Shown: positions 7,875 through 14,539, numbered from the stretch's first letter. The stretch is 34,410 bases of DNA from Microcaldota archaeon (GCA_028866785.1 JAGWHN010000011.1:1-34410), one strand, 5' to 3'. The notes: a model not told the origin generated them from the sequence alone. Numbers and translations are program-made.

Positions 7875-8681
7875 CTAAACACCTACCGCATCAACATGCT
7901 TCTTGGCGGCAAAGACAACTCCCCATGTCAGAATCCCTATCACAACTAGCCAGAATGCGGCCACCCAAAGCAGGGCAATTGCCTGCGCATTGCTTATCGC
8001 GTGAGAGAAGATCGCCGCTGGAAAATAGTAAAGAAACTGGAAAGGCAGGACGGACGTTACGCTCGAGATGTACTGCGGGAACAGATTGAGCGGCACCAGC
8101 CATCCCCCGAAGAAGTCTATTGTAAAGTAGTAGATGTTTATCACGCCCGCAGTTTCAACTATGAAAAATGCAAGGTATCCTAGTATTATGTTGAACATCA
8201 TCCCCAATGCAAAGGCAACGATCAGCGCAAGTAGGAAAAGAGCAAATGAGGATGCGGATAGCACCGTTCCGGTGAATATGTAGAGCAGAATAAGTATTGG
8301 CGCGCCTATGCTCAACGCGTCAAACAAAAAATTCGCGCTTCCCGCAAAAACTACCGATTTTAGGTAGCTCAGCGGCTTTGTCATCACCGAGAAGGTGCCC
8401 CCTGTCTTTATGTCGCTAAGAATCCCCCAGGAGCTGTCCGGCGCCATGGAGTTCACCGCTGCGACCACGAAGAAGTAAGTTGCTATCTGCAGCAGCGTGA
8501 AGTTGTTTATTGAGTTGACCTGTGTTGCAAGGTAGACAGCGCTCCACACAAAGAGCATTATCATCGGGCTTATTATCTGCAGGCCGAAGAGTAGCGCCAT
8601 ATCGAACTTGAAGGCAAGCCTCCTCTTGATTATGAATCTTGCGTGCACAAAATATTTGCCGAATGTATTTTGGTGAATCAT
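7875..8681 (-). CDS. ABC-2 type transporter permease (COG4587 type)
   Basis: Second membrane subunit of the exporter, 268 residues with about six transmembrane helices. The block DIKTGGTFSVMTKPLSYLKSVVF is the LxKP counterpart of the LxRP motif in its partner permease. The start ATG overlaps the ATPase stop by 4 bases (ATGA), and its own stop abuts the partner permease start, so the three subunits are translationally coupled in the order ATPase, COG4587-like, COG3694-like. That order is the usual one for this transporter group. Confidence 0.88.
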   Translation of the reverse strand: MIHQNTFGKYFVHARFIIKRRLAFKFDMALLFGLQIISPMIMLFVWSAVYLATQVNSINNFTLLQIATYFFVVAAVNSMAPDSSWGILSDIKTGGTFSVMTKPLSYLKSVVFAGSANFLFDALSIGAPILILLYIFTGTVLSASSFALFLLALIVAFALGMMFNIILGYLAFFIVETAGVINIYYFTIDFFGGWLVPLNLFPQYISSVTSVLPFQFLYYFPAAIFSHAISNAQAIALLWVAAFWLVVIGILTWGVVFAAKKHVDAVGV

Positions 8682-9676
8682 CTTCTGCGCCTCTTCTCCC
8701 TGTTCAGCTTGTAGAACCTCGCGAGCACCTTTGCAAGGTCCGGATCGGAGACGTTGTAGTCCATGACCTCCTCGTCATTTAGCAGATCTGAGATCTTGCT
8801 GCTCTTGAGCGCATCAGCCTCTATCTCAAGCCTCAGGTAGTCCTTCTTTGCCTCGACAATCTCCCCGTATCGCGCGTAGTCCTTCTCCCTTATCTCCTTG
8901 TTGAAGCGTATCTCAAGCTGCTTTTTCGTACCGAAAAATCTCTGCAACTCGGCCCTTGTGCCATCAAAGACGATCCTGCCCTTATCGATAATTATAACGC
9001 CCCTTGCAAGCGCCTTTATCTCGTCCACTATGTGCGTCGTTATGAAGAATGTCATCCCGTGCTTCTCGCGCATGTCAAATATCGCCTCCCTGAGGTTTAG
9101 CACCGCTGGAAGGTCCATTCCTATCGTTGCCTCGTCCATGAACACTATTTTTGGCAGGTGCAGCACGGACGCAACAAAGTTGCACTTCATCCTCTCTCCG
9201 AGCGAGAGTGTCCTAACCTGCTTCTTGTAGACATCCTCAAGCGCAAGGACCTTGACAAAATAGGCAAGCCTTTCGTCAAACTCCTTTCTTGGTATCCCGT
9301 AGATTCCGCGAACGTACTCGAAGCTGTCTATTGCGGGAAGGTTCCAAAAGAGCTGGTTGTGCGCCCCGCTCACCATTCCATAGTCCCAGGCAAGCCTAAC
9401 CCTCTCCTCCCACGGCGTTATCCCGAGCACCTTCGCACCTCCGCTGTCAGGGTGCAAAATGCCCACAAGTATCTTGATAAGTGTTGACTTGCCGCTCCCG
9501 TTCTGGCCCAGCAGCATCACTATGTCTCCCTTCTTCACCTTGAAGCTCACGTTTTGAAGCGCCTTTTGCGTGTAGTATTTTCTCCTAAGCGATGCCAGGA
9601 AGATTTTCTTGCCCTCTCTGGTCTCGTAGCTCTTGAAGCTCTTGCTTAGATTATCTACCTCTATCACATATTCCAT
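8678..9676 (-). CDS. ABC transporter ATP-binding protein (COG4586 type)
   Basis: Cytoplasmic ATPase that powers the two permeases encoded immediately downstream. In 332 residues it shows the Walker A GQNGSGKST at 57-65, the signature LSLGERMK at 157-164 (Leu-Gly in place of LSGGQ, as is common in COG4586), Walker B IVFMDE at 177-182, a D-loop ATIGMD, and the switch histidine in FFITTHIV near 217. The ~95 residues after the nucleotide-binding domain form the extra C-terminal domain of this family. A TATA-like TATATAG sits about 20 bases before the ATG, suggesting a nearly leaderless operon transcript. Confidence 0.92.
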   Translation of the reverse strand: MEYVIEVDNLSKSFKSYETREGKKIFLASLRRKYYTQKALQNVSFKVKKGDIVMLLGQNGSGKSTLIKILVGILHPDSGGAKVLGITPWEERVRLAWDYGMVSGAHNQLFWNLPAIDSFEYVRGIYGIPRKEFDERLAYFVKVLALEDVYKKQVRTLSLGERMKCNFVASVLHLPKIVFMDEATIGMDLPAVLNLREAIFDMREKHGMTFFITTHIVDEIKALARGVIIIDKGRIVFDGTRAELQRFFGTKKQLEIRFNKEIREKDYARYGEIVEAKKDYLRLEIEADALKSSKISDLLNDEEVMDYNVSDPDLAKVLARFYKLNREKRRRR

Positions 9677-9845
9677 AGGCTCACTGGCGCTCTATATACT
9701 TGGCAATACTCCTCTAAATAAAGTGCGGAGAAGGCAGCAAAGGCCCCCCAAAAAGTGCGTCAATCAAAGCACCATTCTTCTATGATAAACGAAATATAGG
9801 ATATGGCTAAAAAGGGACAGAATGAACTTGCTTTAGTTGAATATT

Positions 9846-10229
9846 ATGGCCACGCATGCAGATTCAAGGATCAAGACCCCTACTGAAAAGCTGACCTTTT
9901 CAGAATTTTTCACGCTTTACTTTAAACCGACCATCGACAACTACGGCTTTCCCTCCTACGAGAAGTTCATGGGCGATCTGAGCAAGAGGAACAGCGACAT
10001 GAGCCACTCCATCCAAATCGGCATAAGCTCCCTTATGAAGGAGTTCATACGCTTTGAGAAAACTGCAATTGCCCAGCCCGAGAAGAAAGCATACTGCGAG
10101 GAGGAAATGCATAAGCAGCTTGCAATCCATGTAATCCACCTTGAGTACTGGGCAAATGCGCTTAGGCAAGAACAGGAACAAAAGGAGGCCAATTTGCTCT
10201 CGTCAAAACTGCCCCAAACCCGCACCTAA
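9846..10229 (+). CDS. Hypothetical helical protein
   Basis: 127-residue protein that I do not recognise. It is predicted mostly helical and soluble: a short polar N-terminus, a TFSEFFTLYFKPTIDNYGFPSYEKFM segment, then amphipathic helices with one Cys and a charged EQEQKE stretch near the end. No membrane segment or signal peptide. The ATG at 9846 is preferred over the in-frame TTG at 9837 because of codon strength; the AAATATAGG box near 9796 would put the mRNA start around 9822. It stands alone between the divergent ABC operon and the DEAD-box helicase. Confidence 0.65.
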   Translation: MATHADSRIKTPTEKLTFSEFFTLYFKPTIDNYGFPSYEKFMGDLSKRNSDMSHSIQIGISSLMKEFIRFEKTAIAQPEKKAYCEEEMHKQLAIHVIHLEYWANALRQEQEQKEANLLSSKLPQTRT

Positions 10230-10248
10230 TACAAAGCCCAACGAAAGC

Positions 10249-10365
10249 CATATATATGATGGATTCCAAGTAGTTAGTGTAAAATAGAAGCGAAGAAGTC
10301 TAGTTTTTCTTGATTTACAATGTCAGCGAAAGGCTAATTTTTCCTTGTGTTTACGAAGTGTTCAG
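10249..10365 (+). promoter_or_regulatory. Promoter and long leader of the DEAD-box helicase gene
   Basis: A clear TATA box (CATATATAT, 10249-10257) predicts transcription from about 10279, giving a leader of roughly 85 nt, long for this window where most mRNAs look leaderless. The leader contains a five-codon reading frame (ATG at 10320, stop at 10335-10337) and two T-tracts (near 10303-10308 and 10338-10342) of the kind that cause archaeal transcription termination. This resembles a regulated leader. Confidence 0.45.
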
Positions 10366-11763
10366 TTGAAACAATTTAGCGAAATGAACCTAAAGCCAGA
10401 GCTAATCGAATCCCTCAAAAGGCAGGGGTTCATTACCTGCACTGAGGTGCAAGAAAGGGCCATACCTGAGGTTATGGCGGGAAAGAACGTGGTGGCGAGA
10501 GCCAAGACAGGAACGGGCAAGACGGGCGCATTCATTGTGCCAATCATGCAGCGAATCGAGAAGTCAAGGGACATCGACGCGCTGATCATAGTTCCTACAA
10601 GAGAGCTTGCAATCCAGGTCGCAGCCTTCTCAGAGAAGGTTGGATCCCACATGCACATCAAGACCACGACGGTCTACGGTGGAGCATCGATAAACATGCA
10701 GATGCATGCTCTTAGAAGCGGAACCAACATAGTCGTTGGAACCCCAGGAAGATTAATCGACCTATTTGAAAGAGGGGCGCTTGACCTTCACAGGATCAAG
10801 TTCCTAGTTCTAGACGAGGCCGATGTCATGCTTGACATGGGATTCATCGAGGACGTAGAGATGATAATCTCAAGGACTCCAAAAGACAGGCAGATGATGA
10901 TGTTCTCGGCAACAATGCCAAGAGAGATCATCAAAATTGCAGACAGATACTCAAGCGGACATGACGCAAGAATCACGGTCGGAGAGGAAGAGGACCTAAC
11001 GGTCAAGTCCATCCAGCAGAGCTACGCAATAGTTCCTGCAAGGCTCAAGTTCTCTGCATTGCTTGCATACATTCAGGAGTACAAGCCAAAGAAGTCGATC
11101 ATATTCTCAAGGACAAAGTACGAGGCAAACGCGCTCCACAGGGTGCTGCTAAGCCAGAAGTATGATGCGATCCTCATGCACGGCGGACTCACCCAGTCAA
11201 TGAGGGAGAGATCGCTTGGAGCATTCAGGAAGGGGGCGCAGTTCCTAATCGCGACGAACGTTGCTGCAAGAGGACTTGACATCCCAGACATCTCGAACAT
11301 AATTAACTTTGGAGCTCCGGAAGATCCAAACACCTACATCCACAGGGTCGGAAGAACCGCAAGGATGGGCAAGGATGGAAAGGCGTTCACGCTGATCGAT
11401 CCAGAGCAGCGAAGGCAGATCACTGACATTCAGGACTATGCCAACGTCAGGATGGAAAAGATTGAGCTTAACCTTGAGCCATTTGCAAACATGAAGCTTC
11501 CAATCAGCGACCCAGACCGAGGGGAGAGATCCTTTAGGCCAAGAATGGGCGGCGGAGGATTCAGAGGCGGTGGCGGAGGAGGCGGCTTTAGAGGAGGAGG
11601 CAGAAGCTTCCATCGAAGCGGCGGCCGAAGAGAGGGCTCCGAGGGCGGAAACCGAGAAGGTGGAGGCGGAGGAGGCTTTAGGCACCGAAGTGGAGGCGGG
11701 GGATTCAGGGGAGGCGGAAGAAGCTTCCACAGATCCGACAGGCCAAGAAGGACAGAGAGATAA
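10366..11763 (+). CDS. DEAD-box ATP-dependent RNA helicase with Gly/Arg-rich tail
   Basis: ATP-dependent RNA-remodelling helicase acting on structured RNA such as ribosomal precursors or cold-stabilised mRNA. Motifs in order: the Q-motif Phe and CTEVQERAIP, Walker A AKTGTGKT, PTRELAIQ, GTPGRLID, DEAD (in VLDEADVMLDMGF), SAT, then domain 2 with IIFSRTK, TNVAARGLDIPD and HRVGRTARMG. The C-terminal ~70 residues are Gly/Arg/Phe-rich (repeats of GGGGFRGG and GGRSFHRS), typical of an RNA-binding disordered tail. No ATG precedes the Q-motif. The TTG at 10366 lies 5 bases after AGTG and keeps the Q-motif, so it is preferred; a TTG at 10345 would add seven residues. T-rich sequence follows the stop. 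Confidence 0.93.
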   Translation: MKQFSEMNLKPELIESLKRQGFITCTEVQERAIPEVMAGKNVVARAKTGTGKTGAFIVPIMQRIEKSRDIDALIIVPTRELAIQVAAFSEKVGSHMHIKTTTVYGGASINMQMHALRSGTNIVVGTPGRLIDLFERGALDLHRIKFLVLDEADVMLDMGFIEDVEMIISRTPKDRQMMMFSATMPREIIKIADRYSSGHDARITVGEEEDLTVKSIQQSYAIVPARLKFSALLAYIQEYKPKKSIIFSRTKYEANALHRVLLSQKYDAILMHGGLTQSMRERSLGAFRKGAQFLIATNVAARGLDIPDISNIINFGAPEDPNTYIHRVGRTARMGKDGKAFTLIDPEQRRQITDIQDYANVRMEKIELNLEPFANMKLPISDPDRGERSFRPRMGGGGFRGGGGGGGFRGGGRSFHRSGGRREGSEGGNREGGGGGGFRHRSGGGGFRGGGRSFHRSDRPRRTER

Positions 11764-11822
11764 TTTTTCTCTTTTATTTCAAACTCCCTAGCGGAGCTTT
11801 GATACTTTAAATTTTAAGAAGA

Positions 11823-11894
11823 AGCACCCAGCGAGAATTGGACTCGCGACCTCGTGCTTACCATGCACGCGCTCTACCACTGAGCTATAGGTGC
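11823..11894 (-). tRNA. tRNA-Thr (anticodon GGU)
   Basis: The 72-nt minus-strand cloverleaf has acceptor GCACCUA paired with UGGGUGC and discriminator U, the usual identity base for archaeal threonine tRNAs. The D stem is GCUC/GAGC. The anticodon stem CGUGC/GCACG encloses AUGGUAA, so the anticodon is GGU (ACC/ACU codons). The T arm is GCGAG/CUCGC with loop UCCAAUU. The T-loop starts UCC rather than UUC, slightly unusual. No CCA encoded. Convergent with the DEAD-box gene. Confidence 0.95.
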
Positions 11895-11917
11895 GCAGAA
11901 CTACTTTGGTTAAGCAA

Positions 11918-11925
11918 TTTTATAT
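11918..11925 (+). promoter_or_regulatory. TATA box for the GNAT gene
   Basis: TTTATATA centred about 26 bases upstream of the ATG pair at 11947/11950, predicting a leaderless transcript. The box lies between this gene and the 5' end of the divergent tRNA-Thr. Confidence 0.6.
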
Positions 11926-11946
11926 AGCTGTTTATTTCATCTATGC

Positions 11947-12366
11947 ATGATGATAATAAGAAAGGCAAAACTCTCTGATTTCAAGGCATTATATACGATA
12001 GGACGTGCCACGCCAGAGCTTAAGATCTCGAGAAAAGTTTTCATGACCGAGCGAGAATTCAAGTTTGCAATAAAGAATCCCGATGGACTATTTCTTCTTG
12101 CGCAAGAGGGATCAAAGTACATAGGCTTTGCCTACTGTGCAATTGAGGGTCTAGATTATGCGTGCATGACCTATGATGTTGTAATTCCAAAGTATCGCGG
12201 AAAGGGAATTGGAAAAATGTTCATTAAAGAAAAGGAAAAATGGCTGAGGAAAAAGAAGATTAAGAGCGTTTATGCACTTGCAACTAATCCTAAGATAATC
12301 GGAATACTAAAGCACCTTGGCTATCAAAGGGGAAAGACCCTAGTTTGGATGGAAAAATACCTCTAG
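11947..12366 (+). CDS. GNAT family N-acetyltransferase
   Basis: 139-residue acetyl-CoA-dependent acetyltransferase of the GNAT fold. Beta strand 4 and motif A are clear: YDVVIPKYRGKGIGKMFIKE contains the acetyl-CoA pyrophosphate-binding R-G-K-G-I-G loop. The C-terminal SVYALATNPKIIGILKHLGYQ is the usual motif B strand and the helix ending in GY. The acceptor cannot be predicted; the single-domain layout fits small-molecule or protein N-terminal acetylation alike. The start is one of two adjacent ATGs at 11947/11950. It faces tRNA-Leu, which ends 9 bases beyond its stop. Confidence 0.88.
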   Translation: MMIIRKAKLSDFKALYTIGRATPELKISRKVFMTEREFKFAIKNPDGLFLLAQEGSKYIGFAYCAIEGLDYACMTYDVVIPKYRGKGIGKMFIKEKEKWLRKKKIKSVYALATNPKIIGILKHLGYQRGKTLVWMEKYL

Positions 12367-12375
12367 AAGGAAATG

Positions 12376-12479
12376 TGCAGGGGGAGAGATTTGAACTCTC
12401 GAAGGCGCTAGGCCACAGGATCTTAAGTCCTGCGCATTTTTCTGTGGCTGTAGGCCAGACCAGACTCTGCGACCCCTGC
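12376..12479 (-). tRNA. tRNA-Leu (anticodon UAA) with enlarged D-loop
   Basis: Minus-strand class II tRNA, 104 nt instead of the usual ~85. Acceptor GCAGGGG pairs with CCCCUGC, discriminator A. The anticodon stem CAGGA/UCCUG encloses CUUAAGA (anticodon UAA). A long variable arm (GGC/GCC stem) and T arm GAGAG/CUCUC with UUCAAAU are present. The D stem GCA/UGC encloses about 31 nt (12437-12467), roughly 20 more than normal, including a UGGC/GCCA hairpin. The extra piece may be a non-canonical intron or an expanded D-loop; I could not fit a standard bulge-helix-bulge. The 5' end is 7 bases after the PAC2 stop, so a joint transcript is likely. Confidence 0.9.
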
Positions 12480-12486
12480 ACTGCAC

Positions 12487-13221
12487 TTAAGCGTACATCG
12501 AAGGACCTGTCGCATCGACAGCGTTCTTGTAGCTCTCGTGCGAGTCCCTCGCCTTCTTCATTATGTCCTTAACCTTTGCCTCGACAAGCTTTGCCTCCTT
12601 GCTTAGTTCATCGGTGCTCACGTTTAAGTTTATCACGCGCTTTAGGTTCGTTATGGCGGTCACTGCATTCTTCGGGTCCATGATCGTTGGGTCCACTGGC
12701 ACCAGTATGTCCATGATAGGTATGTTGAATTCAGGTCCGTTTGCAAGCAGCATCGCGCTCACTCCCGCGACTATCCCCTCCACCATCGGATTTATCTTTG
12801 CGACCCTGAGCTTCTCCATCAGCGGCCTTGTTGTCGCAATTCCGTATGCCATATCCGTTGGCTTCTGGGTCGGCATCCCACCTATCGAGACAACCATCGA
12901 GATTCCCTGCTTCCTGATGAAGTTGATGAGCTCGTTGCCAAGGTAATATATCAGCTCGGCAGGTATTGTGAACTCCGACATGATCACGACCACCTTGTAC
13001 TTGTCGTCCTTGTATATCCTGACAGGGAACATCGGCACTCCTCCGTGCACCGCGGCTATCGGCGGAAACACATCGCTCTCAATGTGGCCTATGTATTCCA
13101 TCCCTAGCTTTTCGATGATGTAGCTGTTTGCCATCGGTCCGACCAGTCCCGCTCCCGGAAATCCTTCTATCAGTGTGTATCCCTTGAGCTTGGCGTCTTT
13201 GAAAAGTTTTATCTCAATCAT
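12487..13221 (-). CDS. PAC2 family protein (proteasome assembly chaperone-like)
   Basis: 244-residue archaeal member of the PAC2 family (COG2047/COG1938), related to eukaryotic proteasome assembly chaperone 2 and the archaeal assembly factors PbaA/PbaB. The early TLIEGFPGAGLVGPMANSYI motif, a nucleotide-site-like loop of the family, is followed by FPPIAAVHGG, the VSIGGMPT strand-turn, and GIVAGVSAMLLANG. A helical C-terminal stretch (residues ~200-244) ends in SMYA, which could act as a C-terminal tail docking to a ring partner; that part is speculation. A palindrome lies between its predicted TATA box and start. It is followed 7 bases later by tRNA-Leu. Confidence 0.88.
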   Translation of the reverse strand: MIEIKLFKDAKLKGYTLIEGFPGAGLVGPMANSYIIEKLGMEYIGHIESDVFPPIAAVHGGVPMFPVRIYKDDKYKVVVIMSEFTIPAELIYYLGNELINFIRKQGISMVVSIGGMPTQKPTDMAYGIATTRPLMEKLRVAKINPMVEGIVAGVSAMLLANGPEFNIPIMDILVPVDPTIMDPKNAVTAITNLKRVINLNVSTDELSKEAKLVEAKVKDIMKKARDSHESYKNAVDATGPSMYA

Positions 13222-13230
13222 TCAATCAAT

Positions 13231-13246
13231 TAGATTGCTATCTAAA
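13231..13246. promoter_or_regulatory. Palindrome at the PAC2 promoter
   Basis: TTAGAT-TGCT-ATCTAA, a perfect 6-base inverted repeat with a 4-base centre, lies between the TATA-like TTTTAAAT and the PAC2 start on the minus strand (coordinates good to about 2 bases). An archaeal repressor site commonly lies here; assigned from position only. Confidence 0.35.
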
Positions 13247-13313
13247 CATTTAAAATCTCATCTAGCCAAATCGCTTCAAAATTGGTCGAAAAGGGCATTT
13301 TTCCCTCTGCAAA

Positions 13314-13330
13314 ATACCCCTCGAGGGTAT
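13314..13330. repeat. Inverted repeat upstream of the small basic repeat-protein gene
   Basis: ATACCC-CTCGA-GGGTAT, two perfect 6-base arms around 5 bases, ends about 28 bases upstream of the TATA box of the gene at 13401. Could be an activator site or a terminator-like element; no T-tract follows it. Confidence 0.4.
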
Positions 13331-13357
13331 AGTTTGCTGACGTATCCCCGACGACAG

Positions 13358-13367
13358 ATATTTAAAT
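13358..13367 (+). promoter_or_regulatory. TATA box, strong promoter of the basic repeat-protein gene
   Basis: ATATTTAAAT predicts transcription near 13389. The following AGGTGGA (13391-13397) places GGTG exactly 5 bases before the ATG at 13401. Together these are the clearest promoter and ribosome-binding site in the window, suggesting high expression. Confidence 0.65.
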
Positions 13368-13400
13368 GTATACTTCCGAGATAAAATCGAAGGTGGAATA

Positions 13401-13625
13401 ATGGCCGAAAGAATAGGAAAAGAGAAGATTGTAAGAGAAGACGGGTATCTGTATTACCTAGGTAAGGATGGATACGTATGGGCAACACCTATGAAGACAA
13501 ATCCAAAGGGCAGAAAGGCCAAGAAGGGATCCGAGAAGGTCAGCAGGGCTGCAGGATACCTATACTTCATAGACAAGGGCGGATATGTCGCTCGTGCCAA
13601 GATGAACAGGAAGGGCAGAAAGTAA
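13401..13625 (+). CDS. Small basic two-repeat protein (GYLYYL-KDGYVW motif)
   Basis: 74-residue very basic protein built of two copies of one unit: DGYLYYLGKDGYVWATPMK then NPKGRK, and AGYLYFIDKGGYVARAKM then NRKGRK, preceded by a short acidic-basic leader MAERIGKEKIVRE. Each unit looks like a beta-hairpin with aromatic residues followed by a Lys/Arg tail. No Cys, no membrane segment. Similar short proteins are, as far as I recall, widespread in poorly characterised archaea without assigned function. The strong promoter, optimal ribosome-binding site and dedicated hairpin terminator suggest an abundant protein. A nucleic-acid-binding role such as chromatin packing is an inference from charge and size. 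Confidence 0.85.
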   Translation: MAERIGKEKIVREDGYLYYLGKDGYVWATPMKTNPKGRKAKKGSEKVSRAAGYLYFIDKGGYVARAKMNRKGRK

Positions 13626-13633
13626 TTTTATTT

Positions 13634-13663
13634 GGGGCTGAAAAAAGCCCCGCTTATTTTTAT
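13634..13663 (+). terminator. Hairpin plus T-tract terminator
   Basis: A perfect GGGGCT/AGCCCC stem (13634-13639 and 13646-13651) with a six-base loop is followed by a T-rich run to about 13663, directly after the basic repeat-protein gene. It looks like a bacterial intrinsic terminator, although the T-tract alone suffices in archaea. Confidence 0.7.
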
Positions 13664-13748
13664 TGTAGTTTAATTTTTCTCCTAGCGTACGCTTCGTTTC
13701 CTGTACAATAGGTATAAAAGCAAAAAAGGAATCATACTAGCGGTTGCT

Positions 13749-14198
13749 TTGGCACAAAGAGAGAGCTTTAGGGAGACAAAAGCCTTCAGCATAGAAGAAT
13801 CCATCTCTCTTTTGCGCAATTCCAGTTTTGAAGTAAAAATAAAAATGGCGGAGAGCAGGAAGACCAACATCCAGATCTTGAAGTTCCTCTCCGATGATTT
13901 TGAGCCGAGAGTAAGGTATGCGGTCGCGTACAACGAGAACGCGACGCCCGCCCTACTCGAAAAACTATCGAGAGATTTTGACTGGACTGTTAGGTATGCG
14001 GTCGCAAGGAACACAAACACCCCCCCTGAGACGCTCGCAAGGCTTACAACGGTCCTTGAAATTGAGGAACGCGTTAGGTCGGCCGCCATCCAAAACCCTA
14101 GCATACCCCTTGAGGTCTGGCTTGACGCATACGATTCCTATGACAAGGGACTAAGCTCCGCAGCTCGCTTGAACCCGAAGCATGCAAAGCGCGCCTGA
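13749..14198 (+). CDS. Leucine-rich-repeat-variant (LRV/HEAT-like) protein
   Basis: 149-residue alpha-solenoid protein with LRV-type repeats of about 24 residues. Clear units are EPRVRYAVAYNENATPALLE and DWTVRYAVARNTNTPPETLA, with a degenerate unit before (KIKMAESRKTNIQILKFL) and one after (ERVRSAAIQNPSIPLEVW). The repeat core V-R-x-A-V-A-x-N-x-x-(T/S)-P is diagnostic. The N-terminal Fe-S module seen in some LRV proteins is absent. No ATG is available: the TTG at 13749 is used, 32 bases after TATAAAAG, so the leader is a few bases. Probably a protein-binding scaffold; partner unknown. Confidence 0.8.
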   Translation: MAQRESFRETKAFSIEESISLLRNSSFEVKIKMAESRKTNIQILKFLSDDFEPRVRYAVAYNENATPALLEKLSRDFDWTVRYAVARNTNTPPETLARLTTVLEIEERVRSAAIQNPSIPLEVWLDAYDSYDKGLSSAARLNPKHAKRA

Positions 14199-14218
14199 AT
14201 GAGGCGTGTTTTTGTGTA

Positions 14219-14293
14219 CGGGTGTGACGGGATTCGAACCCGCAACCTCTGGCTCCGCAAGCCAATGCGCTATCCAAGTTGCGCCACACACCC
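14219..14293 (-). tRNA. tRNA-Arg (anticodon GCG)
   Basis: The 75-nt minus-strand cloverleaf has acceptor GGGUGUG/CACACCC with discriminator G, D stem GCGC/GCGC, anticodon stem UUGGC/GCCAG around UUGCGGA (anticodon GCG, arginine CGC/CGU), and T arm GCGGG/CCCGU with the canonical UUCGAAU loop. No CCA encoded. Lies 20 bases beyond the stop of the convergent LRV gene. Confidence 0.95.
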
Positions 14294-14370
14294 ATAGCTT
14301 TTTTATATGTTTTCGTATATATTAACTGTACATCTTAACTTCTTTTCTGAAAGTTAATAATGGTGATTGT

Positions 14371-14538
14371 ATAGCAATAGTTCCAGGCAAGGTATGTTCT
14401 TCATGCGGAAAGCTGACTGACAAGTATGTCGAGTTCAAGTGCCCAAAGTGCGCAAAGGCCGATATAGTTAGGTGCTACCACTGCAGGGAGACGTTCACAA
14501 GGTATACATGCAGCGCATGCTCATTTGAGGGTCCGTAA
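14371..14538 (+). CDS. Small zinc-ribbon RNA-binding protein (COG2888 type), apparent ATA start
   Basis: 55-residue protein with four zinc knuckles: C-S-S-C, C-P-K-C, C-Y-H-C and C-S-A-C, forming two zinc ribbons, ending in SFEGP. This matches the short archaeal zinc-ribbon protein commonly encoded just before aEF-1beta and thought to act in translation. The frame has no ATG, GTG or TTG between the preceding in-frame stop (14323-14325) and the first Cys codons. ATA at 14371 stands exactly 5 bases after GGTG (14362-14365), giving MAIVPGKVCSSCG if read as Met. A second ATA at 14377 is possible. An out-of-frame ATG at 14360 opens only a four-codon frame ending in TAG. The stop is one base from the aEF-1beta ATG. 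Confidence 0.82.
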   Translation: MAIVPGKVCSSCGKLTDKYVEFKCPKCAKADIVRCYHCRETFTRYTCSACSFEGP

Positions 14539-14539
14539 A

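Noticed and set aside
9802..9885. 27-codon reading frame starting ATGGCTAAAAAG before the hypothetical gene at 9846
   Set aside because: The TATA-like AAATATAGG is immediately before this ATG, so transcription would begin downstream of it; the frame also overlaps the better-supported gene.
11245..11730. Long minus-strand open frame opposite the DEAD-box helicase
   Set aside because: It is a Ser/Ala-rich shadow of the Gly/Arg-rich repeats and has no promoter or family match.
12437..12467. Standard bulge-helix-bulge intron in tRNA-Leu
   Set aside because: A UCUG/CAGA and UGGC/GCCA arrangement with a 3-base bulge can be drawn, but cutting there would not restore a normal D-loop, so a canonical intron is not supported.
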